A stretch of 64,000 nt of DNA from UBA1562 sp041653955. GTDB taxonomy: Bacteria > Omnitrophota > Gorgyraeia > Gygaellales > Profunditerraquicolaceae. The notes under the pieces were generated by a model. The model saw only the letters and a list, made by a program, of their open reading frames with translations. It was not told the origin of the DNA and did not search any database. The first letter of the stretch is position 1, and each line of letters opens with the position of its first letter. This document shows, one piece after another, positions 8,097-15,738 of this stretch. Location: NCBI GenBank assembly GCA_041653955.1, contig JBAZEH010000003.1, positions 1-64,000 on the forward strand. The letters run 5' to 3'. The translations under genes were made by a program, and so were the position numbers.

Positions 8097-8916
8097 AGGC
8101 GATTTCGGGCACATATTTATTCTGGCCGGTTCTTTGAGATATTCTGGCGCGGCGCTGTTATGCGCCGGGGCAGCTATGCGTTCGGGAGCGGGGCTTGTTA
8201 CTTTAGGGATACCGGAGTCTATAGCGCATCCGATAATAAAAATAAAGCCAAGAGAGGTGATGTTATTACCTTTGCCCGCTACGCGGGGAGGGGCGTTTGG
8301 CCTTCGCGGTTATCAGAAAATAAAAGATTTCGTCAAGAAGGGGGCCGATATAATGGTGGTCGGCCCCGGCCTTACGAGTAACGGTTCGGCGCTGGCTTTG
8401 GCGCGCAAGGTAATATCGCGTATAGGTAAGCCGATGGTCATTGACGCGGATGGCCTGAACGCTTTAGCGGGGCATTTAGGATTATTGGCCGCTAAACGCC
8501 GCGCGCTATATGCCAAGGTCCTGACGCCTCATCCGGGCGAGATGTCGCGTTTAACCGGTATCAGCGCCAAAAAGATACAGTCGGACAGAAAAGGCATTGC
8601 CGGGGAATTCGCCAGAAAATATAAGGTGACCGTAGTTTTAAAAGGGCATAATACCGTGGTCGCGGATCAAGAGGGGCGCGTGCATATTAATAATTCCGGT
8701 AATCCCGGGATGGCTACCGCGGGAAGCGGAGATGTTTTGACGGGCATGATCGCCGCTCTTTTAGGCCAGGGCTTAAGCCCTTTTGAGGCGTCAAAATACG
8801 CGGTTTACCTGCATGGATCAGCCGCAGACTTAGCCGCGGAAGAAAAAACCGAGATAGGATTGATAGCTTCTGATATAATAGATAAGATCCCGGAAGCGAT
8901 AAAGAGGTGCTCTTAG
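8050..8916 (+). CDS. nnrD: ADP/ATP-dependent NAD(P)H-hydrate dehydratase NnrD
   Basis: NnrD repairs damaged NAD(P)H by dehydrating the S-hydrate in a nucleotide-dependent way. The 288-aa protein has the ribokinase-like YjeF C-terminal fold: HKGDFGHIFILAGS, GAALLCAGAAMRSGAGLVT, VIDADGLNAL, LTPHPGEMSRL and the terminal NSGNPGMATAGSGDVLTGMI with the catalytic aspartate. The epimerase domain (NnrE), fused upstream in many bacteria, is absent here; it may be encoded elsewhere. The start at 8050 lies within acpS in another frame and places the conserved HKG about 16 residues in, so it is plausible but not proven. Confidence 0.93.
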   Translation: MRLPTPLLRRRPDAHKGDFGHIFILAGSLRYSGAALLCAGAAMRSGAGLVTLGIPESIAHPIIKIKPREVMLLPLPATRGGAFGLRGYQKIKDFVKKGADIMVVGPGLTSNGSALALARKVISRIGKPMVIDADGLNALAGHLGLLAAKRRALYAKVLTPHPGEMSRLTGISAKKIQSDRKGIAGEFARKYKVTVVLKGHNTVVADQEGRVHINNSGNPGMATAGSGDVLTGMIAALLGQGLSPFEASKYAVYLHGSAADLAAEEKTEIGLIASDIIDKIPEAIKRCS

Positions 8917-8928
8917 ATATTTAGTTGC

Positions 8929-9001
8929 GCCGGCGTAGCTCAGTTGGCAGAGCAGCTGTTTTGTAAACAGCGGGTCGGGGGTTCAATTCCTCTCGCCGGC
9001 T
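8929..9001 (+). tRNA. tRNA-Thr (TGT anticodon)
   Basis: The acceptor stem GCCGGCG/CGCCGGC, D stem GCTC/GAGC, anticodon stem GCTGT/ACAGC with loop TTTGTAA, and T stem GGGGG/CCTCT (with a G-U pair) form a complete cloverleaf of 73 nt. The anticodon TGT reads ACA and related Thr codons. CCA is not encoded. It is the first of three tRNA genes in a row. Confidence 0.96.
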
Positions 9002-9026
9002 TTTGAAAATAAGGAAGTTTGTGAAT

Positions 9027-9313
9027 GGGTAGGTACCCAAGTGGCCAAAGGGGGCAGACTGTATAAAAGCAGCTTCATGCCGAAAGGCATGATGAAAAAG
9101 TAGGTGAATTCAGGGAACCCCTTGATTTAACTTAAAACCAAGGGCAATCCTGAGCCAAGCCCGCAAAAGAATACGCGGGAAGGTGCAGAGACTAAGCGCC
9201 TACCACCTGTCGGCGATGCCAAGGTGAAGAGATAGTCCAAGCCTTAAGGTAACTTAAGGGCACTTGAAATCTGCTGCGCTTGCGCTTCAGAGGTTCGAAT
9301 CCTCTCCTGCCCA
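9027..9313 (+). tRNA. tRNA-Tyr (GTA anticodon), interrupted by a group I intron
   Basis: Exon 1 is 9027-9062 and exon 2 is 9267-9313. Joined, they give an 83-nt class II tRNA: acceptor GGGTAGG/CCTGCCC with discriminator A, D stem CCC/GGG, anticodon stem GCAGA/TCTGC with loop CTGTAAA (anticodon GTA), a long variable arm with a GCGC/GCGC stem, and a T arm AGAGG-TTCGAAT-CCTCT. The break falls inside the anticodon, between U35 and A36, so no uninterrupted tRNA can be read from the DNA. The fold of the joined form and the intron core support each other. Confidence 0.94.
9063..9266 (+). other. Group I self-splicing intron in tRNA-Tyr (204 nt, no ORF)
   Basis: All core helices of a small group I intron can be drawn. 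P1 pairs exon CTGT (9059-9062) with GCAG (9069-9072), giving the obligatory U-G pair at the 5' splice site. P2 is CATGCC-GAAA-GGCATG (9076-9091). P3 is GTAGGTG (9100-9106) with CGCCTAC (9197-9203). P4 is TTCAGG (9109-9114) with CCTGAG (9149-9154). P5 is CCCTTG/CAAGGG. P6a is CCCGC (9160-9164) with GCGGG (9175-9179). P7 lies in the R element GTGCAGAGACTA (9183-9194) and the S element AAGAGATAGTCC (9227-9238). P8 is CACCT/AGGTG. P9 is CCTTAAG-GTAA-CTTAAGG (9242-9259). The last intron base is G9266. P2 and P9 have GNRA tetraloops, as in IC3-type tRNA introns. There is no endonuclease gene. Confidence 0.93.
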
Positions 9314-9500
9314 TTTAAATTCTCCTTATTGGAGATTTGAATAGCACTTTCATCAGCGACAGCTATGCGATAAGCCGGGCAGTGAGTGAAAGTGCATACC
9401 ACCAGTTTGTTCTTTGCGACAGCAAAACAGCCAGCGGTAGAGCATGTTATCGCGCAGCGCCCGGAGCTAAGAGGTGTTGTGTCGGCGTGCGCTAATTAGC
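9314..9500 (+). other. Spacer between tRNA-Tyr and tRNA-Gly with two inverted repeats
   Basis: No gene is visible. A short hairpin TCTCC (9321-9325) / GGAGA (9331-9335) follows the tRNA-Tyr and could weakly terminate or help process the transcript. Further on, GCACTTTCA (9344-9352) is exactly complementary to TGAAAGTGC (9387-9395) across a 34-nt loop. The remainder (9396-9500) is GC-rich with no promoter that I can support. Its function is unknown. Confidence 0.4.
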
Positions 9501-9571
9501 GCGGGAGTAGTTCAGTGGTAGAACAATAGCCTTCCAAGCTATATATGGGGGTTCGATTCCCCTCTCCCGCT
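9501..9571 (+). tRNA. tRNA-Gly (TCC anticodon)
   Basis: A 71-nt cloverleaf is formed by the acceptor GCGGGAG/CTCCCGC, D stem GTTC/GAAC, anticodon stem ATAGC/GCTAT with loop CTTCCAA (anticodon TCC), T stem GGGGG/CCCCT and T loop TTCGATT. The discriminator is T9571, and CCA is not encoded. It is the last member of the tRNA-Thr/Tyr/Gly group. Confidence 0.96.
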
Positions 9572-9625
9572 TAAACTTAATTTTAATGTAAAACCGCAAC
9601 TATCACATAGCGAGGTAAAAAGACA

Positions 9626-10396
9626 ATGATAGAAAGAGAATTCCTGGAACCCGTATTTATTGATGCCTTTGACCTGGATGATGCGTGGTTCCAGTGCCTG
9701 GCGAGGATACTTGATAAAGGGCACGTTTATACCATAACCCGAGGCAGTTATGAAGGCCAGAGGCGCCTGGAGTTTGATCTTGCGGTGATCAGGGCGAAGA
9801 AACCCTCGCACCAGATCATACCGATAATACCTGAAGGCATGAGCATACCGGCCCCTACGGATATGGATTATATACAGGGTTACCTGAGTTATCTGATGAC
9901 CGGAACAAAAACGGAAACAGAAGATTACACATATGGAGAGCGCCTCGTTGACCCAAGGGTGAAGATAAAAGAGAATATTGACGGAAAGAGTATGCTTAAA
10001 GAGATGCCCCTTGAAGTCAACCAGATAGAAGAGGTGATAAATATATACAAGAAACAGGGGCATGGCACTAATCAGGCGATAATGGAGATAGGGATGCCTT
10101 CAGATATAAAATTGGACGATCCGCCGTGCCTGCGCCTTATAGATACGAGGGTGCGTTATGGCAAGCTTCATTTTATCCTGTATTTCCGTTCCTGGGACCT
10201 GTGGGGAGGTTTTCCTTCAAACCTCGGGGGATTGCAGCTGGTAAAGCAGTATATGGCCGAAGAGATAGGAGTGGAAGACGGTGAGATGGTGGCTTTAAGC
10301 AAAGGCCTGCATCTTTATGAGTATAGCTGGGACCTGGCAAAGTTAAGGACAGGGAAACAGGATCCCGTTTCGCTTCAGGGTAAGGGAGCAAAGTAA
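9626..10396 (+). CDS. thyA: Thymidylate synthase family protein (ThyA, archaeal-like)
   Basis: The 256-aa protein has the ThyA active-site features in its C-terminal half: PPCLRLIDTRV with Cys168 at the nucleophile position, YFRSWDLWGGFPSNL (equivalent to the E. coli RSCDVFLGLPFNI), and LHLYEY for the His and Tyr that bind the dUMP sugar. The asparagine that selects dUMP over dCMP is kept (PSN). The N-terminal half does not resemble E. coli ThyA. The organisation recalls the shorter archaeal/methanogen-type thymidylate synthases. The probable reaction is methylation of dUMP to dTMP; hydroxymethylation is less likely given the Asn. An ATGA-type junction (10394-10398) couples it to the following PilZ gene. 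Confidence 0.78.
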   Translation: MIEREFLEPVFIDAFDLDDAWFQCLARILDKGHVYTITRGSYEGQRRLEFDLAVIRAKKPSHQIIPIIPEGMSIPAPTDMDYIQGYLSYLMTGTKTETEDYTYGERLVDPRVKIKENIDGKSMLKEMPLEVNQIEEVINIYKKQGHGTNQAIMEIGMPSDIKLDDPPCLRLIDTRVRYGKLHFILYFRSWDLWGGFPSNLGGLQLVKQYMAEEIGVEDGEMVALSKGLHLYEYSWDLAKLRTGKQDPVSLQGKGAK

Positions 10397-10806
10397 TGAG
10401 CACGGAATACTGCGGTGAAGAGCGGCGTGATTTTATGAGAATGGACCATATAACACCGCTCGCTTATAAAGTATGCCGTCAGGATACTATCAATAAATTA
10501 CTTCAAGGGTATACCTCAGATATCAGCCGGTCCGGATTGCTATGCAACATAAAGGACAGGGTAAATAAAGACGATATATTGTGGCTCTCTTTTGAGAGGG
10601 GCACGCTGAATATATTAGAAGAACTGGAAAAGAAGAGCCTGATCTACCAGAACGGTATTATTGGCAAGGTGGTCAGGATAGAAGACAGGGGCGACACTAC
10701 TTATAATGTAGGGGTCCAATTTATCACCCGGCAGGAAAAGGGCCCGGAGGGAATATATTCAAGGCTGCGGTTTGTTAAGGACGCGTTTGGCGGGGAGGGT
10801 AAATAA
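10396..10806 (+). CDS. PilZ domain protein 1
   Basis: This 136-aa protein has the two PilZ signatures for cyclic-di-GMP binding: RRDFMR near residues 10-15 (RxxxR) and DISRSG near 42-47 (D/NxSxxG). The rest predicts a small beta barrel, with GKVVRIED and YNVGVQFI strands. There is no extra output domain, so it would act through protein-protein contact. Its start overlaps the ThyA stop by one base. It is one of three stand-alone PilZ proteins within 2.3 kb; the other two are at 11993 and 12361. Confidence 0.85.
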   Translation: MSTEYCGEERRDFMRMDHITPLAYKVCRQDTINKLLQGYTSDISRSGLLCNIKDRVNKDDILWLSFERGTLNILEELEKKSLIYQNGIIGKVVRIEDRGDTTYNVGVQFITRQEKGPEGIYSRLRFVKDAFGGEGK

Positions 10807-10808
10807 TA

Positions 10809-11807
10809 ATGCGTAAAATCGCTGTCTCCATTTTAGGCGATGGAGGATGGGGGACTACCCTGGCGATATTGCTGTATCAAAAAGGGTTTGATGTAACTTT
10901 ATGGGGAGCTTTCAAGGATTACGCCTCCTACCTGGATAAAAAAAGGATAAATATAAGGTTCCTGCCGCGGGTCAGGATACCTAAGGGTATAAAAATAACT
11001 CCGGAACTGGAAGAAGCCGTATGCGCAAAGGAACTGATCATACTGGCTGTCCCTTCGCAGTATCTGCGCGGAGTCCTGAAAAAGGTCAGGAGGATGGGGC
11101 AGGCAGGTAAGGCGGTATATTTAAGCGCGGCCAAAGGGATAGAGATAGGCTCGCTGCAGAGGGTCTCTGAAGTAATGCGCGATGAATTGGGCGGCGTGAA
11201 ATTGGCAGTCCTTTCAGGCCCTACAATAGCGCATGAAGTGGCAAGGGGGGTACCCACTACTGCTGTGATCGCCTCCCGTGATAAGAATTTAAGAAAGCGC
11301 CTGCAGGGTATGCTTATGACGGAGCGCTTCAGGGTTTATACAAACCCTGACCTGATCGGGGTAGAATTGGGGGGTAGCCTTAAAAATATAATCGCTATCG
11401 CCTGCGGCATATCTGATGGTTTAGGTTTTGGCGCGAACACAAAAGCCGCCATACTCTCTCGCGGGTTAGCCGAGATCTCCAGGTTAGGGCGCGCTATGGG
11501 AGCAAACGTAAAGACTTTCAGCGGGATAAGCGGGCTGGGAGACCTGGTTACTACCTGTATCAGTCCTTACAGCCGCAATAGAAGCGTGGGTGAACAGATC
11601 GGTAAAGGAAAGACAATGAAGGAGATAATGGCCCATATGCAGATGGTTGCGGAAGGGGTGCCGACCGCCAGGTCAGCATACGCTTTGAGCATGAAATATA
11701 AAGTGGATATGCCTATTACAAGGGAAGTTTACGCCGTTCTTTATAGAAATAAATCTCCCAGGCGCGCAGTGCGTGATCTGATGACGCGGGAGAAGAAAGA
11801 AGAGTAG
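10809..11807 (+). CDS. gpsA: Glycerol-3-phosphate dehydrogenase [NAD(P)+] GpsA
   Basis: GpsA reduces dihydroxyacetone phosphate to sn-glycerol 3-phosphate, the backbone for phospholipids. The 332-aa protein starts with the dinucleotide-binding GDGGWGTTLAILL and contains LAVPSQYLR, SAAKGIE, SGPTIAHEVARG, the catalytic-lysine region GSLKNIIAIACGISDG, and GLGDLVTTCISPYSRNRSVG. Everything expected is present at normal length. It follows the PilZ gene by 2 nt and is followed by a probable terminator. Confidence 0.97.
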   Translation: MRKIAVSILGDGGWGTTLAILLYQKGFDVTLWGAFKDYASYLDKKRINIRFLPRVRIPKGIKITPELEEAVCAKELIILAVPSQYLRGVLKKVRRMGQAGKAVYLSAAKGIEIGSLQRVSEVMRDELGGVKLAVLSGPTIAHEVARGVPTTAVIASRDKNLRKRLQGMLMTERFRVYTNPDLIGVELGGSLKNIIAIACGISDGLGFGANTKAAILSRGLAEISRLGRAMGANVKTFSGISGLGDLVTTCISPYSRNRSVGEQIGKGKTMKEIMAHMQMVAEGVPTARSAYALSMKYKVDMPITREVYAVLYRNKSPRRAVRDLMTREKKEE

Positions 11808-11814
11808 ATAATGC

Positions 11815-11855
11815 TGGCGCCGTTACAGCACTAAAGAGAAAGCGGCGCTGTTTTT
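11815..11855 (+). terminator. Probable rho-independent terminator after gpsA
   Basis: GGCGCCG (11816-11822) pairs with CGGCGC (11843-11848) around a loop of about 20 nt, and TTTTT follows at 11851-11855. It lies 8 nt after the gpsA stop and before tRNA-Pro. The loop is longer than usual, which lowers confidence. Confidence 0.55.
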
Positions 11856-11877
11856 CCGACAGCAAAATAGATAAAAA

Positions 11878-11952
11878 CGGGGCGTGGCTCAGTTTGGCTA
11901 GAGCGCTTGAATGGGGTTCAAGAGGTCGACAGTTCAAGTCTGTCCGCCCCGA
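11878..11952 (+). tRNA. tRNA-Pro (GGG anticodon)
   Basis: A 75-nt cloverleaf has the acceptor CGGGGCG/CGCCCCG (C1-G72, typical of bacterial tRNA-Pro), D stem GCTC/GAGC, anticodon stem CTTGA/TCAAG with loop ATGGGGT (anticodon GGG), variable loop AGGTC and T stem GACAG/CTGTC. The discriminator is A11952, and CCA is not encoded. Confidence 0.96.
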
Positions 11953-11992
11953 CTTTATTCGTGTTGTTTTAGGATCGGTCAGGTGATAACCT

Positions 11993-12364
11993 ATGGCAGA
12001 TGAAAGACGCAGGTCCGTGCGCGTAAAGAAGGTTATTAATATCCGGTACACTGATGATAAAAAGAAGTGGGATATCACTGCCATAAGGGATATAAGCGAG
12101 ACAGGTATATCTTTTACTACCCATAAACCATTCTCGCCTGATGATATCATAACTTTCCTGATAAAGATCCCCACAATGCCGTTAGAGTGGCTGGAGATCA
12201 CCGGCAGGGTGGTGGCTTCCGAGGGTATTATATCTGCCGCCGGGGCTATGCTGGAAGGCTCATTTATAACAAGGGTAGAATTCGTTAATTTGCAGGGCCG
12301 GCATAAAGAGTTCATACAACAGTATATAACGTGGTTTTTGTCTAAACAGGGAGGAAGAGAATGA
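11993..12364 (+). CDS. PilZ domain protein 2
   Basis: This 123-aa protein opens with ERRRSVRVKK, carrying the RxxxR arginines, and has DISETGISFTT near residue 36, fitting D/NxSxxG. GRVV and VEFVN strands follow. It is likely a cyclic-di-GMP receptor. The stop overlaps the start of the next PilZ gene by 4 nt (ATGA), so the pair is co-translated. Sequence similarity to its neighbour is limited to the motifs, so the duplication, if any, is old. Confidence 0.85.
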   Translation: MADERRRSVRVKKVINIRYTDDKKKWDITAIRDISETGISFTTHKPFSPDDIITFLIKIPTMPLEWLEITGRVVASEGIISAAGAMLEGSFITRVEFVNLQGRHKEFIQQYITWFLSKQGGRE

Positions 12365-12714
12365 GCCGCAGTGGCCCTGAAAGGCGAGAACATCCCCGCG
12401 TAAACGCCTGTTTTTCCGTTTCATACCGTATAATTGAAGAGACTGAATATCCAAGCTTCTCTCAGGCAAAAAATATAAGCCTGGGAGGTATTTTATTGAC
12501 TACTAACAGGAAACTTGAGGAGGGAACGAATATAGCCCTGGAAATAAGGTTACCCTTTGACCCGGATCCGATCATGATAACCGGCAGGGTGCTGGAATCG
12601 CGCGAGATAAGCCGCGACCTGATCTATGATACGCGGATCAACTTTCAAAGTATAGACGAAAAGCATAAGGGTATCCTCAAGGAGAGCATAGATTATTATA
12701 TTAAGAAAGGATAG
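12361..12714 (+). CDS. PilZ domain protein 3
   Basis: The 117-aa protein starts MSRSGPERREHPRV, with RREHPR as the RxxxR motif, and has NISLGGILLTT as the second motif (NxSxxG). GRVLES and TRINFQSIDE complete the barrel. It is likely another cyclic-di-GMP receptor. It is the third member of the local PilZ group and is followed after 3 nt by hom, so it may share a transcript with the threonine genes. Confidence 0.85.
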   Translation: MSRSGPERREHPRVNACFSVSYRIIEETEYPSFSQAKNISLGGILLTTNRKLEEGTNIALEIRLPFDPDPIMITGRVLESREISRDLIYDTRINFQSIDEKHKGILKESIDYYIKKG

Positions 12715-12717
12715 ATA

Positions 12718-14013
12718 ATGAAGAAGATAAATGTGGGTTTGATCGGTTTCGGTAATATAGGCTCGGGGGTCGTGAAGATCCTCTCCGATAGAAGAGGTTT
12801 TTTAAGCAGCAAGATAGGATTGGATATAGCTATCAAGAAAATATGCGATAAAGACCTTACCTCTAAAAGGAATGTTACCGTAGATAAAAGCCTTTTTGTA
12901 AAAGATATTAAAGAAATAATTGATGACCCGCAGATAGATATCGTAGTTGAACTGATAGGCGGCATACATCCGGCGAAGGAGTATATATCCGAGGCCCTGA
13001 ATAAAGGCAAGAATATCGTTACCGCCAATAAGGCGCTTCTGGCCCAGGAGGGGCGCGCGCTTTTTGCCCTTGCGCGGGACCGCGGCAAGAGCATTCATTT
13101 TGAGGCGTCTGTCGGGGCGGGTATCCCGATCATAAAATCGCTGCGCGAAGGCCTGGTAGCTAATAAGTTTTTTAATATCTTCGGTATTGTTAACGGCACC
13201 TCCAATTTTGTCTTATCGCGGATGTCAGAGAATAATTGCAGTTTCAATGACGCGCTCTCAGAAGCCAGGGCGCAAGGGTTTGCGGAGAGGAACCCTACCT
13301 TTGATATAGAAGGCATGGATTCCGCGCACAAACTGATATTGCTTACTTACCTGTGTTTCGGGAAACTGGTGGGCATGGAAGATATATTCATAGAAGGCAT
13401 ATCCCGGGTTTCTTTGGCGGATATCAATTATGCCGCGGAGATGGGCTTTGAAATAAAACTCCTGGCTATAGCGAAGAAGGATTCAGACGGGCTGGAAGTG
13501 CGCGTGCATCCGACCCTTATACCAAAACACCATCTTTTGTCTTCCGTGTCCGGGATATCAAACGCGATATACGTATCCAGCGACCTGGCCGGAGAGCTTC
13601 TTTTTTCAGGCCCGGGAGCCGGGCAGCTATCAGCTGCGTCTGCCGTGGTATCGGACATTGTTGACCTGACGCAGGGGTTAAAGGCGGGTATGTTCAGGCC
13701 GACACTTAATATAGTGGAGGATAAGTCCATAAAGAAGCTGCGCAGGATAAACGATATAGAGAGCCGTTATTACATACGTTTTATGACCGTTGATAAGCCG
13801 GGGGTGTTGGCGAAGATATCCGGCGTCCTTTCTAAATTCGGAATCAGCATAGCTTCCGTTACTCAAAAGGAGAGGAAGAGGGCGCAGGTGGTGCCTATTG
13901 TTATGATCATTCACGAGGCCAGGGAGAAAAACCTGCGTTCCGCGCTGGATGCGATAGGCCGCTTGAATATCATAAAACAGGATTCAGTAGCGATAAGGAT
14001 AGAAGATGTCTAA
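12718..14013 (+). CDS. hom: Homoserine dehydrogenase
   Basis: Hom reduces aspartate semialdehyde to homoserine, the branch point to threonine and methionine. The 431-aa protein has the NAD(P)-binding start VGLIGFGNIGSGVV, the segments VVELIGG and VTANKALLA, the catalytic region VNGTSNFVLSRM and EGMDSAHKLILL, and a C-terminal ACT domain (RFMTVDKPGVLAKISGVL) for allosteric control, probably by threonine. Length and motifs are normal. It overlaps thrC by 8 nt. Confidence 0.97.
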   Translation: MKKINVGLIGFGNIGSGVVKILSDRRGFLSSKIGLDIAIKKICDKDLTSKRNVTVDKSLFVKDIKEIIDDPQIDIVVELIGGIHPAKEYISEALNKGKNIVTANKALLAQEGRALFALARDRGKSIHFEASVGAGIPIIKSLREGLVANKFFNIFGIVNGTSNFVLSRMSENNCSFNDALSEARAQGFAERNPTFDIEGMDSAHKLILLTYLCFGKLVGMEDIFIEGISRVSLADINYAAEMGFEIKLLAIAKKDSDGLEVRVHPTLIPKHHLLSSVSGISNAIYVSSDLAGELLFSGPGAGQLSAASAVVSDIVDLTQGLKAGMFRPTLNIVEDKSIKKLRRINDIESRYYIRFMTVDKPGVLAKISGVLSKFGISIASVTQKERKRAQVVPIVMIIHEAREKNLRSALDAIGRLNIIKQDSVAIRIEDV

Positions 14014-15106
14014 GAAAGCAAAAGCGCCGGATGCGCGGTATAACGGAGTAATTGAAAGATACAAAAGTTATCTGCCGGTTTCCCGCGGTACTCCTGTGAT
14101 CACCCTGAATGAGGGGAATACTCCCTTGATACGCGCAAATTACCTTAGCCGGCTGATCGGCAGGGATTTTGAGGTTTATCTGAAATATGAGGGCCTTAAT
14201 CCGACAGGTTCTTTTAAGGACCGCGGTATGACTATGGCTATATCCAAGGCTTGTGAAGATCGTTCAAAAGCGGTGATGTGCGCTTCAACCGGGAATACTT
14301 CCGCATCTGCGGCGGCATATGCCGCGAGAGCGGGTTTAAAATGCATAGTGCTTATCCCGCGCGGAGCGATAGCCCTTGGAAAGCTTAGCCAGGCGCTTAT
14401 CCATGGAGCGGTAGTGCTGGCAGTAGACGGTAACTTCGATGATGCCTTAGAATTGGTGCGTGAGATCACCTCAAATTACCCTATAACCCTGGTTAATTCT
14501 TTAAACCCTTACCGCATAGAGGGGCAGAAAACGGGAAGCTTTGAGATATGTGATGCTCTTGGTGACGCGCCCTCTTTCCAGGTAATGCCGGTCGGTAATG
14601 CCGGGAATATCACAGCTTACTGGAAGGGGTATAAGGAGTATAAAAAAGCCGGTAACTCTAAAACTTTGCCTAAGATGCTGGGTTTTCAGGCGGCTGGTTC
14701 AGCCCCTATAGTAAAAGGCCACCCGATAAAAAACCCCGACACTATCGCTACAGCCATACGCATCGGTAATCCTGCGAGCTGGAAGGAAGCGGAACGCGCT
14801 CGCGATGAATCCGAAGGGCTTATTGATATGGTAAAGGATTCAGAGATAGTATCTGCTTATAAATTGTTGGCGGTTAAAGAAGGGGTATTCGTTGAGCCTG
14901 CTTCAGCTGCTTCTATCGCCGGGCTTTTAAAACTGGCGAAAAAAGGATATTTCAAGAAGGCATCCGGGCGCAAAGGCATAAAAAGGATAACCTGCATCCT
15001 GACAGGGCACGGATTAAAAGACCCTGACAGGGCGATAAAGAGCATAAAACAGCCGAGGGTAGTGAAGGCGGACCTGAAGTCGGTATTGAGAGAGATAGGG
15101 TATTGA
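14006..15106 (+). CDS. thrC: Threonine synthase
   Basis: ThrC converts O-phosphohomoserine to threonine with pyridoxal phosphate. The 366-aa protein is of the short class: NEGNTPLIRANYL, the PLP lysine in NPTGSFKDRGM, CASTGNTSASAAAYAARAGL, and PVGNAGNITAYWKGYKEY. EPASAASIAGLLKL and CILTGHGLKD close the domain. The substrate must come from a homoserine kinase. No classical GHMP-type thrB is present nearby, and the candidate is the ApgM-family protein two genes downstream. Confidence 0.97.
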   Translation: MSKKAKAPDARYNGVIERYKSYLPVSRGTPVITLNEGNTPLIRANYLSRLIGRDFEVYLKYEGLNPTGSFKDRGMTMAISKACEDRSKAVMCASTGNTSASAAAYAARAGLKCIVLIPRGAIALGKLSQALIHGAVVLAVDGNFDDALELVREITSNYPITLVNSLNPYRIEGQKTGSFEICDALGDAPSFQVMPVGNAGNITAYWKGYKEYKKAGNSKTLPKMLGFQAAGSAPIVKGHPIKNPDTIATAIRIGNPASWKEAERARDESEGLIDMVKDSEIVSAYKLLAVKEGVFVEPASAASIAGLLKLAKKGYFKKASGRKGIKRITCILTGHGLKDPDRAIKSIKQPRVVKADLKSVLREIGY

Positions 15107-15738
15107 TGAGGATCTCTTTGAAGGGCAAGCGAGTTTTGATAACTGCCGGACCGACCTGGGTCCCCATAGACCCGGTGAGGGTTATCAGTAATACGGCAAC
15201 CGGAGAGACCGGCACCCTTTTGGCGCAAATCTGCAGGAGGTCCGGAGCCAATGTTACGCTTTTGCTGGGGCCTGCCGCGGCATCCTGCCCGGACAGTAAA
15301 GTTAAGGTAATACGTTTTACGTTCTTTAACGAACTCAGGAGTATCTTGTTTAGAGAGCTCGCTTCTCATAAGTATCAGTTCCTGATACACGCGGCAGCAG
15401 TCTCGGATTATGGGCCTCAAAAATTATCCGGGAAAAAGATAGTTTCCGGGATAAAAAGACTGGACCTTAAGCTTAAGCCTACGCCTAAGCTAATAGACGC
15501 GGTAAAAAAGATAAGTAAAGGCGTATATCTCGTAGGGTTTAAATTTGAACCGGATGCCGCCGGGGGCACGTTAATAAAAAAGGCCAGGGATATGATGCAT
15601 AGGTCTTGCGCTGATATAGTGGTTGCCAATACAGTCCGCGGGAACCGTTATCAGGCGTATATAGTAGGGGAAGAGGCTGTTGAAGGCCCAATCAAAAATA
15701 AAAGAAGATTGGCGGAAAGGTTGATCAAAAGATTATGA
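15106..15738 (+). CDS. coaB: Phosphopantothenate-cysteine ligase CoaB (stand-alone)
   Basis: CoaB joins phosphopantothenate and cysteine in CoA synthesis. In most bacteria it is the C-terminal half of the Dfp (CoaBC) fusion; here it is a separate 210-aa protein. It shows GKRVLITAGPTWVPIDPVRVISN, TGETGTLLA, HAAAVSDYGP, LKLKPTPKLID, VGFKFEPD and DIVVANTV, the typical CoaB segments. The CoaC decarboxylase half is not next to it. The chosen ATG at 15106 overlaps the thrC stop by one base. The CoA genes panB, panE and coaX are also in this window, but scattered. Confidence 0.9.
   Translation: MRISLKGKRVLITAGPTWVPIDPVRVISNTATGETGTLLAQICRRSGANVTLLLGPAAASCPDSKVKVIRFTFFNELRSILFRELASHKYQFLIHAAAVSDYGPQKLSGKKIVSGIKRLDLKLKPTPKLIDAVKKISKGVYLVGFKFEPDAAGGTLIKKARDMMHRSCADIVVANTVRGNRYQAYIVGEEAVEGPIKNKRRLAERLIKRL

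Noticed and set aside
8160..8381. A 73-codon alternative frame inside nnrD
   Set aside because: It is an out-of-frame shadow of the conserved nnrD sequence, without a ribosome site or a recognisable product.
9027..9313. Two separate tRNA-like fragments or a pseudogene at the tRNA-Tyr locus
   Set aside because: The two halves join to a complete tRNA-Tyr and the insert has a full group I core with correct splice-site bases.
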